From NCBI GenBank assembly GCA_016490735.1, contig JAEMWC010000126.1, forward strand, positions 95,001 through 159,000: a stretch of 64,000 nt of DNA. Direction: 5' to 3'. Each line of letters starts with the position of its first letter. The first letter of the stretch is position 1. Made by a program: the position numbers and the translations under genes. Below, in pieces: positions 1 to 9,160 of the stretch. Source of the DNA: Pachyseris speciosa. Its lineage: Eukaryota > Cnidaria > Anthozoa > Scleractinia > Pachyseridae. The notes under the pieces were generated by a model that saw only the letters and a list, made by a program, of their open reading frames with translations, ran no database searches and had not been told where the DNA came from.

Positions 1-490
1 GATCCGAGCGCTATAACTTTACAACAGCATATGTCAGTGCCCTAAATTGTAATTTTTATGCTTTATGTTAGTCATATAACTACCATTCATGGGTAGTAAT
101 CATTTACCCTTGCCTCACATAAGAGCGGAATAATGCACAGACCGTTTTGTTACACGTCATTTATGGGTAGTAATCATTTACCTTGCCTTTCATAACTGCG
201 GAATAATGCGAAATTTTTAATTTAGTTTCTTAAAAATACGGTCGGAGCTTTTCAACGGCATATGCCAGTGTCCTAATTTGTTTTTTATGCTTTATCTTAG
301 GCATATAACTACTATTTATGGGTAGTAATCATGAACCCTTGACTTTCATAACTCGGTCCGAACGCTTTAACTTTCCAAGGACTTATGTCAGTGTCCTTAA
401 TTTCTTTTCTGGCTTATGCTAGTTATATAAGTACTATTTATTACTAGCAATCACTTTTCCTAGCATTTCTCCATTGCGGAATAATGCGAA
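1..490. repeat. Satellite-like degenerate tandem repeat
   Basis: Diverged units of roughly 60-125 bp recur to the window edge. The phrase tatgggtagtaatcat recurs near 89 (with c for the first t), 161 and 317. The phrase gcggaataatgc recurs near 126, 190 and 475. Phrases such as catatg(t/c)cagtg and ttatgcttta(t/g) also repeat. The array is cut by the window start, so its full length is unknown. No coding function is apparent. Confidence 0.7.
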
Positions 491-708
491 ACTTATTTTT
501 TTCTTACGTGTAACATCTTATGAAGCCCCAGTGAGATATTTACCACTCGTGTTGAGTAATAACCGTTACAAGGTCCAACTTTCCGACGAGTTATCAGTCT
601 ATGTTGATGATGATGCAAATGAAATAAAGCGAACACCACCACTTGTTACCACCGACAACTGGGTTAAATGAGGTGAAATAGATTTCTTTCAGCTCGATAG
701 CGTGGGGA
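491..708. other. No recognisable feature
   Basis: A short open frame at 474-671 has no recognisable domain and lies next to satellite and SINE sequence. I do not call it a gene. Confidence 0.5.
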
Positions 709-905
709 GTGGTTGCCCAATCTCTCGAGCCGGTTGGTCATGTATTAAACGTCGGAGCATTCCGGATAGAATTGGAATTTAGAAGTGTTCGTTTTGGGGG
801 AGATGAGAAAACCGGAGTACCTGGGGTAAAACCTTTCAGAGCAGAGCAGGGAATCAACAACAAACTCAGCCCACTTATGACGCCGAGTCCTGGAATCGAA
901 CCCAA
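709..905 (-). repeat. 5'-truncated tRNA-derived SINE fragment
   Basis: Read on the minus strand, the segment begins with a canonical pol III B box (GGTTCGATTCC, plus-strand 892-902) and continues into a non-tRNA body. The A-box half is missing, so it is a truncated copy. The spurious open frame read through it (PSPGIEPKPHAW and similar) is the usual artefact of translating this SINE class. That the family is common in cnidarian genomes is recollection, not something shown here. Confidence 0.6.
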
Positions 906-1149
906 GCCACATGCATGGATGCATAATTCATATACATGAGTCGTTGTAGGAAAGTAGTGACCTTGTGATTTCGACTATATCGAAATTGAGTCCATTGCCT
1001 TGATGATGTCTTCCTTACATGTCTGTGTTAAAGCACTGCCATCAGCTTTCAAGGAGAAAGAGTCAGTCAGTAATCTTTCATCAAGGTTTTCGTTGGCCAT
1101 CTCGAATAGACAAAAGATTAACTCAGCTATCATTTGAAACCACGATGAC

Positions 1150-1550
1150 GAACGCCTTTCATAATATTAAAGGGGATTCAGCTGGAAAAGGCATTCCGCC
1201 ATACTTTTCTTACCAAAGAAGAAAGCTCAACTTCATAGTTCAAAACCGTGGCGGATAAAGCTGGGAAGTAACTATTTTTGTGTCAAAAAACGACTATCGA
1301 TGTCAAGAAACAGGATCAGATTGATACCAGGGAATTCGTTCCCGTACGGGCTTGCAAAGTTAGATTTCTCGAAGGCTATTCAGCTGGATCAGGCTTTCCG
1401 CCATACTTTTCTTACCAAAGAAGAAAGCTTAACTTCAAAGTTCAAAACCGTGGCGGATAAAGCTGTAAGGTGACTAATTATTGTGACAAAGAACGACGAG
1501 TATCGATGTCAAGAAACAGGATCAGACTGATACCAGTGGAAAAGTCAAAA
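1150..1550 (+). repeat. Tandem duplication, period ~201 bp
   Basis: Two direct copies of a ~200-bp unit. ttccgccatacttttctt occurs at 1194 and again at 1395, followed in each copy by near-identical sequence containing caaaaccgtggcggataaag and a later gatgtcaagaaacaggatc. Short open frames (1019-1258, 1278-1460) cross the units and share their C-terminal residues only because of the duplication. Confidence 0.8.
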
Positions 1551-1619
1551 GCTTAGAGAGGTATGTCAAAAAATTTAATTTTCTTCACTCAAGTCTCTCT
1601 ATTTATGCCCGCCATGTTT

Positions 1620-2075
1620 TTAGCGTGATTTTTCCAAGTGTCGCAACGAACTGCTCACGAGTGTCCCTGATTTCTTGCCATGTTGTGGAGACAGTTTTGG
1701 AAGGGTTGAACTGTCATAAAACACATCAAAACAAGGATCACTTGGGTTTGTACAAGAAGAAGTGTAGAGCTTTTTATAGTATCTGTGCTCTTCGTTTAAG
1801 ATTTCATCAGGGGAAGTCAAAGTACGATTTTCAACTCTTAGTTTTGTAATGTACTTCTTGGAGTGATTTCGTTTCTCAAGATTGAAAAAATAGCGAGTGC
1901 TACGCTCTCCCTGTTCGCACCACCTAGCCTTGCTCCGAATCATAGCTCCCTCGGTTTTATGCAGTGAAATCTGTTCTAATTTCGTTTTGACCTCGTAGTA
2001 ATGTGCAATATTCTCTTGCGTAGGGTTCTCACACACAAGCTTGTGAACTAAGGAGAGCTTTTGCTGCAGTAATGC
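1620..2075 (-). pseudogene. LINE (L1-like) ORF2 fragment
   Basis: A minus-strand open frame of 138 aa (extending a little further upstream in frame) resembles the linker between the endonuclease and reverse transcriptase domains of L1-type non-LTR retrotransposon ORF2. The giveaway is the segment AMIRSKARWCEQGERSTRYF followed by FNLEKRN and an N-E-E-H-x-Y-Y-x-x-L-Y-T-S block, typical of the stretch ahead of the RT fingers. No endonuclease catalytic residues and no RT core (FxDD) are present, so this is a dead fragment of one element. It is bounded on the high-coordinate side by an AAT microsatellite. Confidence 0.75.
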
Positions 2076-2083
2076 TTCTTCAG

Positions 2084-2155
2084 CTTAATAATAATAAAAA
2101 TAATAATAATAAGGATGCAAGGATAAGGATAATGATAGTGATAGTGATAATCCTT
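2084..2155. repeat. AAT microsatellite with GATAAT-type tail
   Basis: A run of taataataataa units is followed by degenerate gataatgatagtgatag repeats. It is simple sequence at the end of the LINE fragment. Confidence 0.85.
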
Positions 2156-2960
2156 ATTTATATGGCGCCATTTCTACTAGTAAACCAATAGCGCTTAACA
2201 AGGTAGCTAAAAATATTTATAATTTCGTCATAAGTATGTTTGTTAATAAAGAAACAAATATGAGATGAGAAAAATCTAAAATGAACGACTAAATTAAAAG
2301 GTCTTAACTTTACTCTTAGTCCATGTTTGTTTGTTTGTTTGTGTATTTGTTTAGAATTTTCAAACAAGAATATCAAGCCTATTGTATTTGTAGAATGTGG
2401 GAGGTTTTACGGACTGCTTTATCCATTCCAGGGTTAAAACTCAATTTCATTTGCACCAATGCAAAGCGGACACCCCTTTAAGGCGGACAGTGAGGGCTGG
2501 TCTCGGCCGATTTTCCCATGTTTCTCTGTAAAAGCGGGCACCTCTCTAAAGAGAACAGCAGACACCTTTGTAGCAAACTTCTATTGGAAAATACCTCTCA
2601 AGCTGGCGAACACTAGACTGAAATTTTTTGTACAATCAATGGATTATGGCCTGGCTATTATTTCGTATTGAGGTACCATCCCACTCTGCGGCTACCATAC
2701 CAATACTGTAATATCCACTCGATCTCATAACAAGAAAAGGTATTGTTTATTGTAAAAATATGACAATTATCCGCGATGTTTTTTATCTTGAGCGGAAGCG
2801 AACATCGTCATCATTTATTTGACTTTTTTCTTAATACATTAACAATTTATATAAGTACAGCAATATGTGGCAAGGTGACCTCTAGAAACCACCAGGCTTT
2901 TAGTTGAGGCCACCTTGTGCTTATTGAAAATATGCAATTCAGCAATTATTTTACTAAAAA
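2156..2960. other. Non-coding, probable old repeat
   Basis: No gene is supported. Repeated wording such as gcggacacccctttaaggcg followed by gcgggcacctctctaaag near 2468-2560 suggests an old transposon fragment, unclassified. A small hairpin (caaggtgacctc / gaggccaccttg) lies near 2872-2920. Confidence 0.4.
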
Positions 2961-2965
2961 CTCCC

Positions 2966-3426
2966 TGCTGAGGCTAATCCTCAACAATCTTCTAGTCTAG
3001 TCTAGTCCAGTCCATCTTATGTTACTATCCCGCCATGCCTCACGCTAGTGTTTTTTTGCCTTCGTTGTTTTTGAGAGCCATGTGCTCGTTCGAGCGAAAA
3101 CCTTGAGCATCTCATCAAATGGTTTTTGCAACGCACCATACGTTCGTAAGAGCCTGATGAAGCGTTGTGATTAGTCCCCTGGGCCCGGTTGTTCGAAAGC
3201 CGATTAACCCTAATCCAAGATTGAGAGTTTATTTCTCTATCCACAGACGTTGTTCAACGCTGACGACCAGCAAAAGTTTAGATTAGAGAACTTCAATCCT
3301 GAAAAGCAAAAAAGCAGCAAAAGAAATTTGGACCCAAAAGTTAAAGACTGCAACCAAAGTTCACGCTAATCCTCGATTAAGTCAATCAGCTTTCGAACAA
3401 CCGGGCCCTGGACTGTCCCCTGGACA
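2966..3426 (+). repeat. 5' LTR of the BEL element, split by a MITE
   Basis: It starts tgctgaggctaatc and ends cccctggaca, matching the 3' LTR at 9469-9700. Its 461 bp becomes exactly 232 bp, the 3' LTR length, after subtracting the 224-bp MITE and its 5-bp target duplication. Small substitutions and a shorter T-run separate the LTRs, implying an old insertion. Confidence 0.9.
3183..3406. mobile_element. 224-bp MITE with long TIRs inside the 5' LTR
   Basis: The termini are inverted: it opens gcccggttgttcgaaagc and closes gctttcgaacaaccgggc, with imperfect complementarity continuing inward (gattaa / ttaatc, ctaatcc / ggattag). It is flanked by a direct CCTGG duplication (3178-3182 and 3407-3411). 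The intact 3' LTR shows the empty site. No ORF; a non-autonomous DNA transposon whose superfamily I cannot assign. Confidence 0.9.
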
Positions 3427-3948
3427 TTGGGTAAAAACCTTTTTTTTGTGCCTCGTGACGAAACTTGTACTTATTTGTCTGCTGGACATTTTCAAGTGGA
3501 TAGTGAATTCATCGAAGGAATCACGCCGTGAAAGATCAGTGTCATAACTGAAGAAGGAATACTGTGTGAAGCATTGGAGTCGCTAGAGAGGTCCCGAAGA
3601 GGGTAGTTAACGAACATTACCAAATTGTGCAATGAACTGGATGAAAGCCTGAAGGATTTCAGCAGTGTTGTTAAGGTATGAACCCAGCAAACTCGACTTA
3701 ACGCCGCGTGGGAACAGTATTGTGTTTGTTGTAATAAATATGCTGGTTTGCTCGATACCAACAGTGAGAAATATAGAGGAGTCTTGAGCGACCGCGCCGC
3801 TCAACAATCAAGAATACAAGTCTATAATGATCGTATAGAACAGTTTGTTGCCTTTTACAATAATCAAGAGTTCGAAGATGTGAATGTATCAAAGAACCCC
3901 CCCCCCCGGAATTTGTGAAATCCTCAGCGAGTCGTTCATCGAAACTAA
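3427..3948 (+). other. BEL leader region
   Basis: Between the 5' LTR and the first gag-like sequence. The primer-binding site should start immediately after 3426 (ttgggtaaaaacc), but I could not match it to a tRNA. A poly-C run lies near 3898-3906. No convincing protein domain. Confidence 0.4.
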
Positions 3949-4448
3949 GTGTGTCTAGCTCCCAGGCCCGAGAAGCTAAGGCTCAAGCAGCAACAAGCTG
4001 AAGAAAGGAGTGGGAGGATAGTCGAGTTAGAATTGGAACTGCAACATAGATTGGAAATGACCAAATTGGAAGCAGAGAGGGAAGTTGCAGCTGCAAAGAA
4101 TCAGGCAGAACCAGCTCGTTTAGAAGCCTTTCTGGAGTATCAGACCTGCCGAATGAACGGAAAGGTATTAAGTGGTCACCAAAACTTGACATATACTCAA
4201 AGGATATCCTACCGCAACCCCCTACAGTACCAACTGTTACCTTACCATCTGTAATTACTACTAGCACCCCTCCTGGCCCAGTGTCAAGGATGATCCCGCC
4301 TTACACGTCTACACCTGCAATGGGAGTTGAGCCTCAGACAACAGGCTCCCCAGAATTTACTGGTAAACTCCGTTCGAGTGAACCATGTATGACTTCAGGA
4401 AACCCAGTTAAGCCAGTTTTTACGAGGGACACAACTAGATAGATAGAT

Positions 4449-4494
<46 letters not shown>

Positions 4495-5515
4495 TCTTTA
4501 TTTACCCACGGACAATTCATCAGCTATAAATAATGCATTAAATGTATAAAATACTCAAATACTATTTATAAAACACTATACTTAACTATACTAGTTATAA
4601 AACACTATACTTAAAACATAGACCTAAGTTAAAGCTGCTTTCCACGAATGCCGTACCAAGCCCAGTACCAAGGTGGTTCCAATCGGCAACCTTTGAACGC
4701 GTTGCCAGCTGTACAGACACCACTTGTCTCCCCCAATACCAGTCGTACGACACACCTTAATGTGCCCAGTCAAATTGTGTCTCTATCATGTCATGGATAG
4801 AGACAATTATTTCCTCTTATGATCTACCTCGTGTGCAAATCCAGACGTTTGATGGTTCCCCCGAGAGATATCTAGCCTTCCCTCAAAGATTTAGGCAAAT
4901 GGTCGAAACAAGACCGCTTGATGATGCTGTCAAAATGACCCGTCTGCTGCAGTTTTTGGAGGGACCTGCCTTGATTGCAGTGCAGCGGTACGAGCCAATG
5001 CCTGGTGGTCTAGCAAAGGCGCTTAAGACATTGGAGGAACGATTTGGTCAGCCATTCCAGGTAGTGAGAGCGTGTGTGGAAGCCTTGACGAAAGGACCTG
5101 CTATACAAGTAAACGACAAAAGCTTGCAACGCTATGCTGACACAGCTCAAGTTACCTATGATACTCTAGAGTCAATGGGATATCTCAGTGAAATGAATAC
5201 TGACAACCTGGAGAAGGTCATCATGCGACTGCTCAGTGGATGCAAGCCAAATTTGCCGAGCACTTGAAGAGTCTTGAGCGCAAAGGCCAAGTAATGCCCA
5301 ACTTTAAGGATGTTGTGGACTTCCTTAAGGAGCGAGCTGATGTCATAAACCATCCTTTCTTTAGTGGTGGATATGGTGATACTGTAACGGCTACTAAGGT
5401 CAAGTTTAGGAGTAAGCTTGCAACTCCAAAGGTGTCTGCCTACGCCATTACAACAGCAAAACCAGAATCATGTCCAATGTGTCATCAGCCCCACCCACCG
5501 ACTGCATCGCTGTGA
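3949..5515 (+). pseudogene. BEL gag-like region (DUF1759-type), frameshifted
   Basis: The first part (3949-4254) is a Lys/Glu-rich coiled-coil-like stretch (for example ELELELQHRLEMTKLEAERE). After a LINE-tail insertion, an open frame at 4788-5267 carries the gag core: QIQTFDGSPERYLAF, then KMTRLLQFLEGPA and LEERFGQP, which matches the DUF1759 gag family of Pao/BEL elements. The frame then shifts by about 5250 and continues in another frame (5240-5515: HLKSLERKGQVMPNFKDVVD). At least one frameshift and one insertion make it non-functional. Confidence 0.8.
4433..4640 (-). mobile_element. Inserted LINE 3' tail with GATA/TATC repeat
   Basis: A (gata)n array at 4438-4495 abuts ctttatttaccc and AT-rich sequence. 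On the minus strand this reads as a truncated 3' end, GGGTAAATAAAG, followed by (TATC)n, the arrangement expected for CR1/L2-like LINE tails. It interrupts the gag region. The short tandem phrase ataaaacactatacttaa occurs twice. No target duplication was identified with certainty. Confidence 0.6.
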
Positions 5516-6455
5516 AGCATTTAAATCAAAATCTCCCCAGGAGAGAAGTGACCTTGTAAGGCAAAGGAAGATTTGCTTAATTTGTCTCAGCCCAGCTGGA
5601 CGCAATTCGAATAACTGTAAATCTTTAGCAAGATGCAAGGTTCAAGGTTGTGGCAAGATGCATCACACTTTGTTGCACTTCTCCGAACCCAGAGAAAGGA
5701 CAAACCAGGAACTGGTAAGCCAAAATAATGAGGTTACCAACCAGAACTTAGTGCCTGATCAAGGTACTATTTCAACATGGTCTGCGAAAGACCCAGTTAA
5801 TTCTTGCGAGGTGTTGCTTCAAGTCATCCCGGTTAAAGTGATCACCGAGGATGGCAGCCAAATAATGACTTATGATCTAGTGCCGGATTCAGGTTCTGAC
5901 ATAACTATGATAGACCCTTCTCTTGTGAAGCTGTTGAACATTAAGGGATCGTCAAGTAAGCTTTCACTTACAACCGTTAACAATGCTAATGCTGAAGGAG
6001 AAGGGCTGAAGGTTGACTTTAAGATTGCCTCAGTGGACAACCTGAATGACAACGTGATTAATGTCAAGGCCGCCTGGGCTGTAAAGGATCTGACGATTCC
6101 CCTAAAGGTGTGAAGGTCGGTGGAACAGTGGCCGCATCTGCAGCAAGTATGTTTTCCTGAGGTGGAAAAGAAGAAGATTTCTGTCCTGCTTGGTACTAAT
6201 ATCCAGGAAGTTTTCGTACCTCTCGATGTGAAAAGGGGAAAGCCTAATGAACCACTCGCCATCATGCCATGTATTGGTTGGAGTATACTTGGTGGTTCGC
6301 CTAATGTACATATCTCCAGTCAGATGCAAGTCAACCTAATCAGTGGGGAGGATGTTTCCTTGAACAACCAGCCCGAGGAATTCTGGAAGATTGAATCCTA
6401 TGGTACTGCCAAGTATGAAAACAAACCCATGTCTGTGGAAGACCGTAGAAGTTGA
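5418..6455 (+). pseudogene. BEL zinc knuckle and aspartic protease region, frameshifted
   Basis: In the frame 5418-6113, a BEL-type cysteine cluster (CLICLSP...NNC...[15 protein letters not shown]) is followed by the protease motif DSGSDITMI, the D-S-G catalytic loop of retroviral-like aspartic proteases (DUF1758). The first zinc knuckle has Arg where His is expected and one extra residue. The frame breaks near 6113 and resumes at about 6120-6455 with [12 protein letters not shown] and [11 protein letters not shown], the A17-type segment upstream of the RT. Broken by at least one frameshift. Confidence 0.85.
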
Positions 6456-6679
6456 TTGACAACTCCGTCTGCAAACAAGATGGGCATTACCAGATGGGAG
6501 TCCTGTGGAAGGATGATAATCCTGTGCTCCCTTTCAATAGAGGACTAGCCGAAGTACGATTACAGCACTTAAGGAAACGCTTTAAACGTGACCAAGAGCT
6601 AGAAGTTTAATACAGAAGCCGTGATTGATGATTGTGTAACTTAAAGATACGCAAGAACGTCAACTAAAGAAGAAACAGC

Positions 6680-7190
6680 CACAGTCAGCAACACCACGTG
6701 GTTTCTTCCTCATCACCCAGTAACCAACCCTAATAAGCCTGGTAAGGTGAGGGTAGTATTCGATGAAGCAGCAAGATTCAATGGCATATCTTTGAATGAA
6801 CAGTTCTTACAGGGACCTAGTCTGACAAATGACTTGAGTGGCGTGTTGATTTGTTTCCGAGAAGAAGAAGTTGCCCTCTCCGCAGATATTGAAGGCATGC
6901 TCTAACAGACCAGAGTGACGCCGAGTGACACAGATTCTCTGAGATTTTTGTGGTCAGATAGTATTGATGATCCTGCTGAAGAGTACAAGATGCTAGTGCA
7001 CATTTTTGGCGCGAAGTTATCTCACTGCTGTGCAAACAAGGCCTGGAAACTACTCAACCGAAGCCATCAAAACCGTTGGCAGAAATTTCTATGTGGATGA
7101 CGTCCTAAAGTCAGTGTCGAGTACTGAAAAAGCCATCCATCTGGTTTCAGATCTAAACAACTTTCAAGCAACAATCGTGAAGTATTGGCA
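6680..7190 (+). pseudogene. BEL reverse transcriptase, interrupted
   Basis: [20 protein letters not shown] and [16 protein letters not shown] are the classic opening of the Pao/BEL RT, with motif A as ALSADIEGM near 6873-6902. A stop and frame change follow. A second frame holds [12 protein letters not shown], and a third (7006-7209) carries motif C as FYVDDVLKS (YVDD). The catalytic Asp residues are visible, but stops and frame changes between motifs A and C disable the enzyme. Confidence 0.85.
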
Positions 7191-7955
7191 TCAATCCCGC
7201 CAGAGTTGAGAGCGAACCCCAAGCTGGACTTAGATCTAGATCAACTACCATTAGAGCGAGCCTTGGGCGTGTACTGGGATGCACAGTCAGATACCTTCAA
7301 GTTTAAGGCAGTGAAGACATGCAAGCCATCCACCAAGCGAGGAGTACTTTCTATTGTGAGTTCCCTAAAAGGCCCGGTTCTTTGGCATGCCGGCAACAGT
7401 ACAACTACACAGTTTTGCTGATGCATTCATTCGTGGTTATGCCGCAGTGACCTATCTACGATTCGTCGATGTACAACGACCGGTATATTGTTCCTTCGTA
7501 ATGGGAAAAGCTCTAAATGTACCCATAAGAGAGTGGACCATCCCTCGCCTAGAGCTGCAGGCTGCAGTACTGGCAGCGCGCTTGAGTAAGATGATCCTGA
7601 TCGATCTTGATCTATAAGTAGACAAAGTCTTTTTCTGGTCTGACTCGATGACATCGTTGCAATACACCAAGAACCGAAAGAGGCGGTTCCAGACTTTTGT
7701 TGCAAATCGAGACGCTGAAATCCATGAGACAACTTCCCCAGAGCAGTGACATCACATTCCTGGTGCTGCAAACCCAGCTGATGATGGATCGCGAGGTGTC
7801 AGTGTTCATTATTTTCAAGCTGAATGTCGTTGGTGGTCAGGCCCCAAATTCCTGTGGCAACCGGGACATTGATGGTCCATAGTACCAGTGGAATACCTTA
7901 ATGATGACGATGAAGGCCCGATTGTCATGTTGATGACTAACACATCACAAACTGA
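7185..7955 (+). pseudogene. BEL RNase H / connection region, frameshifted
   Basis: Successive frames carry [18 protein letters not shown], then [15 protein letters not shown] with [17 protein letters not shown], and then [12 protein letters not shown] with [23 protein letters not shown] and [11 protein letters not shown]. These are the ordered landmarks of the RNase H-like and connection domains of Pao elements. Stops occur after 7615 and again within 7740-7925. The region continues up to the retrozyme insertion point, and the same reading resumes beyond it at 8691. Confidence 0.85.
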
Positions 7956-7956
7956 G
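7941..7956 (+). repeat. Target site duplication, left copy
   Basis: The 16 bases cacatcacaaactgag are repeated exactly at 8675-8690 on the other side of the retrozyme array. Removing the array and one copy restores the BEL reading frame (MTNTSQTE continuing into LLFQCYSS), so this is a true target duplication. Confidence 0.9.
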
Positions 7957-8099
7957 CAATGAAAACGAAAAGCGTGTGGGATGTGGTTGGAGTGACAAGG
8001 ATACTTCACAAATTAATGTGATCAAGTAAGCTGAAGCCACTCAAAAGGCACTAAGCCACAAGGTAGCGGGCATTACCCCTTAAATCTACCAAAGCAAAG

Positions 8100-8184
8100 A
8101 TTGAGCCCAAGCATTAGCAGCCATGGACAGCTGTTTTGGCCTTGTTAGGCCTCATCATCATGGCATAGCTAATGCTCAGGCTCA
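8100..8184 (-). ncRNA. Hammerhead ribozyme copy 1, core mutated
   Basis: Aligned with the intact copy 254 nt away, stems I and II are retained. The conserved CUGAUGA box reads AUGAUGA (C3 to A) and the GAAA box reads AAAA (G12 to A). G12 and C3 are essential in the family, so this copy should not self-cleave. The inactivation prediction is inferred from established hammerhead biochemistry. Confidence 0.8.
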
Positions 8185-8353
8185 AGTACCCACATATCAA
8201 TAAAACAAGCAATGAAAATGTAAAGCGTGTGGGATGTGGCTGGAGTGACAAGGATACTTCAAAAATTAATGTGATCAAGTAAGCTGAAGCCACTCAAAAG
8301 GCACTAAGGCCACAAGGTAGCGGGAATTACCCCTTAAATCTACCAAAGCAAAG

Positions 8354-8438
8354 ATTGAGCCCAAGCATTAGCAGCCATGGACAGCTGTTTCGGCCTTGTT
8401 AGGCCTCATCAGCATGGCATAGCTAATGCTCAGGCTCA
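8354..8438 (-). ncRNA. Hammerhead ribozyme, type I, intact core
   Basis: Minus strand, 5' to 3'. The stem I 5' strand (8438-8413, ending GCCAUG) is followed by CUGAUGA (8412-8406). Stem II is GGCC/GGCC with loop UAACAA (8405-8392). GAAA follows at 8391-8388. Stem III is ACAG/CUGU (8388-8381, no loop), with cleavage site GUC ending at 8380. The stem I 3' strand (8379-8354, starting CAUGGC) is complementary to the 5' strand with an internal bulge. All invariant core bases are present. Predicted cleavage is between 8380 and 8379. The loopless stem III is self-complementary, suggesting activity as a dimer. Confidence 0.88.
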
Positions 8439-8506
8439 AGAACCCACATATCAATAAAATAAGCAATGAAAACGTAAAGCGTTTGGGATGTGGCTGGAGT
8501 GACAAG

Positions 8507-8674
8507 GCCTAACAGCTGTCCAGCCTAACAAGGCCGAAACAGCTGTCCATGGCTGCTAATGCTTGGGCTCAATCTTTCCTTTGGTAAATTTAAGGGGTAA
8601 TACCCGCTAATGTGTGGCCTTAGTGCCTTTTGAGTGGCTTCAGCTTACTTGATCACATTGATTTGTGAAGCATC
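8507..8674 (+). repeat. Inverted 5' segment of the retrozyme
   Basis: This stretch matches the reverse complement of the units at 7957-8463, including ggccgaaacagctgtcc and the following body. It therefore has the ribozyme 3' half on the plus strand, but the CUGAUGA box is lost at the junction. The junction near 8505-8520 is scrambled (gccta-acagctgtcc is repeated). The pattern resembles the 5' inversions produced by twin priming in LINE-driven insertions. Confidence 0.8.
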
Positions 8675-8690
8675 CACATCACAAACTGAG
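8675..8690 (+). repeat. Target site duplication, right copy
   Basis: An exact repeat of 7941-7956, flanking the retrozyme array. Confidence 0.9.
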
Positions 8691-9160
8691 TTGCTGTTTC
8701 AGTGCTATTCATCCTGGTCTCACCTGCTAATTATAAGAGTGATGTCGTGGGTTCTGCGTTTTGTCAAGCGTCTTAGAAACGAAAGGCTTGAGTACTTCAC
8801 ATCAAGAACTCTTGCTCTTGCTGAACTTCAGCAAGCAAGTAACGCTGTTCTTGGTAATCAAGGTGCTGCCGTCAATTTGGAGACCTTGAAAACAGTGTTT
8901 GCTGAAGTTACATCCAGTTTAAACAGCCGACCCATTTGTCCAGCCAGTGATGATCCGAATGATATGGAGCCACTCACCCCAAACCATTTACCTCATCAAC
9001 GACGAAATCTCGTTGTACCCCCAGGTGTCTTCGCCAATGAGGAGCTTTACTCGTGCAAACAGTGGAGGCATGCGCAGTTTCTCGCTAACTGCTTCTGGTC
9101 TCGGTGGATTCGGGAATATGTGTCCACATTACAGCAACGACACAAATGACTACTGAGCAA
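8691..9160 (+). pseudogene. BEL integrase remnant, catalytic core deleted
   Basis: [20 protein letters not shown] and [13 protein letters not shown] are the conserved linker before the integrase zinc domain. Within about 25 residues the frame jumps to [20 protein letters not shown] and [14 protein letters not shown], the C-terminal end of the integrase domain. The zinc-binding domain and the D,D-E core that should lie between (roughly 200 residues in relatives) are absent, so there is an internal deletion around 8830-8875. Confidence 0.8.

Larger units (their letters stand above)
7957..8674 (-). mobile_element. Retrozyme: tandem ~254-nt units with hammerhead ribozymes
   Basis: Two head-to-tail units start at 7957 and 8210, and a partial third unit (8464-8506) leads into an inverted partial unit (8507-8674). 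Each direct unit encodes a type I hammerhead on the minus strand, so the source RNA is minus-strand and antisense to the BEL host. There is no open frame. Small tandem non-coding units bearing hammerheads, flanked by long target duplications, fit the retrozyme class known from plants and metazoans, whose RNAs circularise after self-cleavage. Mobilisation by a non-LTR retrotransposon is inferred from the 16-bp duplication. Confidence 0.88.

Noticed and set aside
709..939. 76-aa open frame that looks protein-like
   Set aside because: It is the reverse translation of a tRNA-derived SINE; the B box explains the PSPGIEPKPH-type wording.
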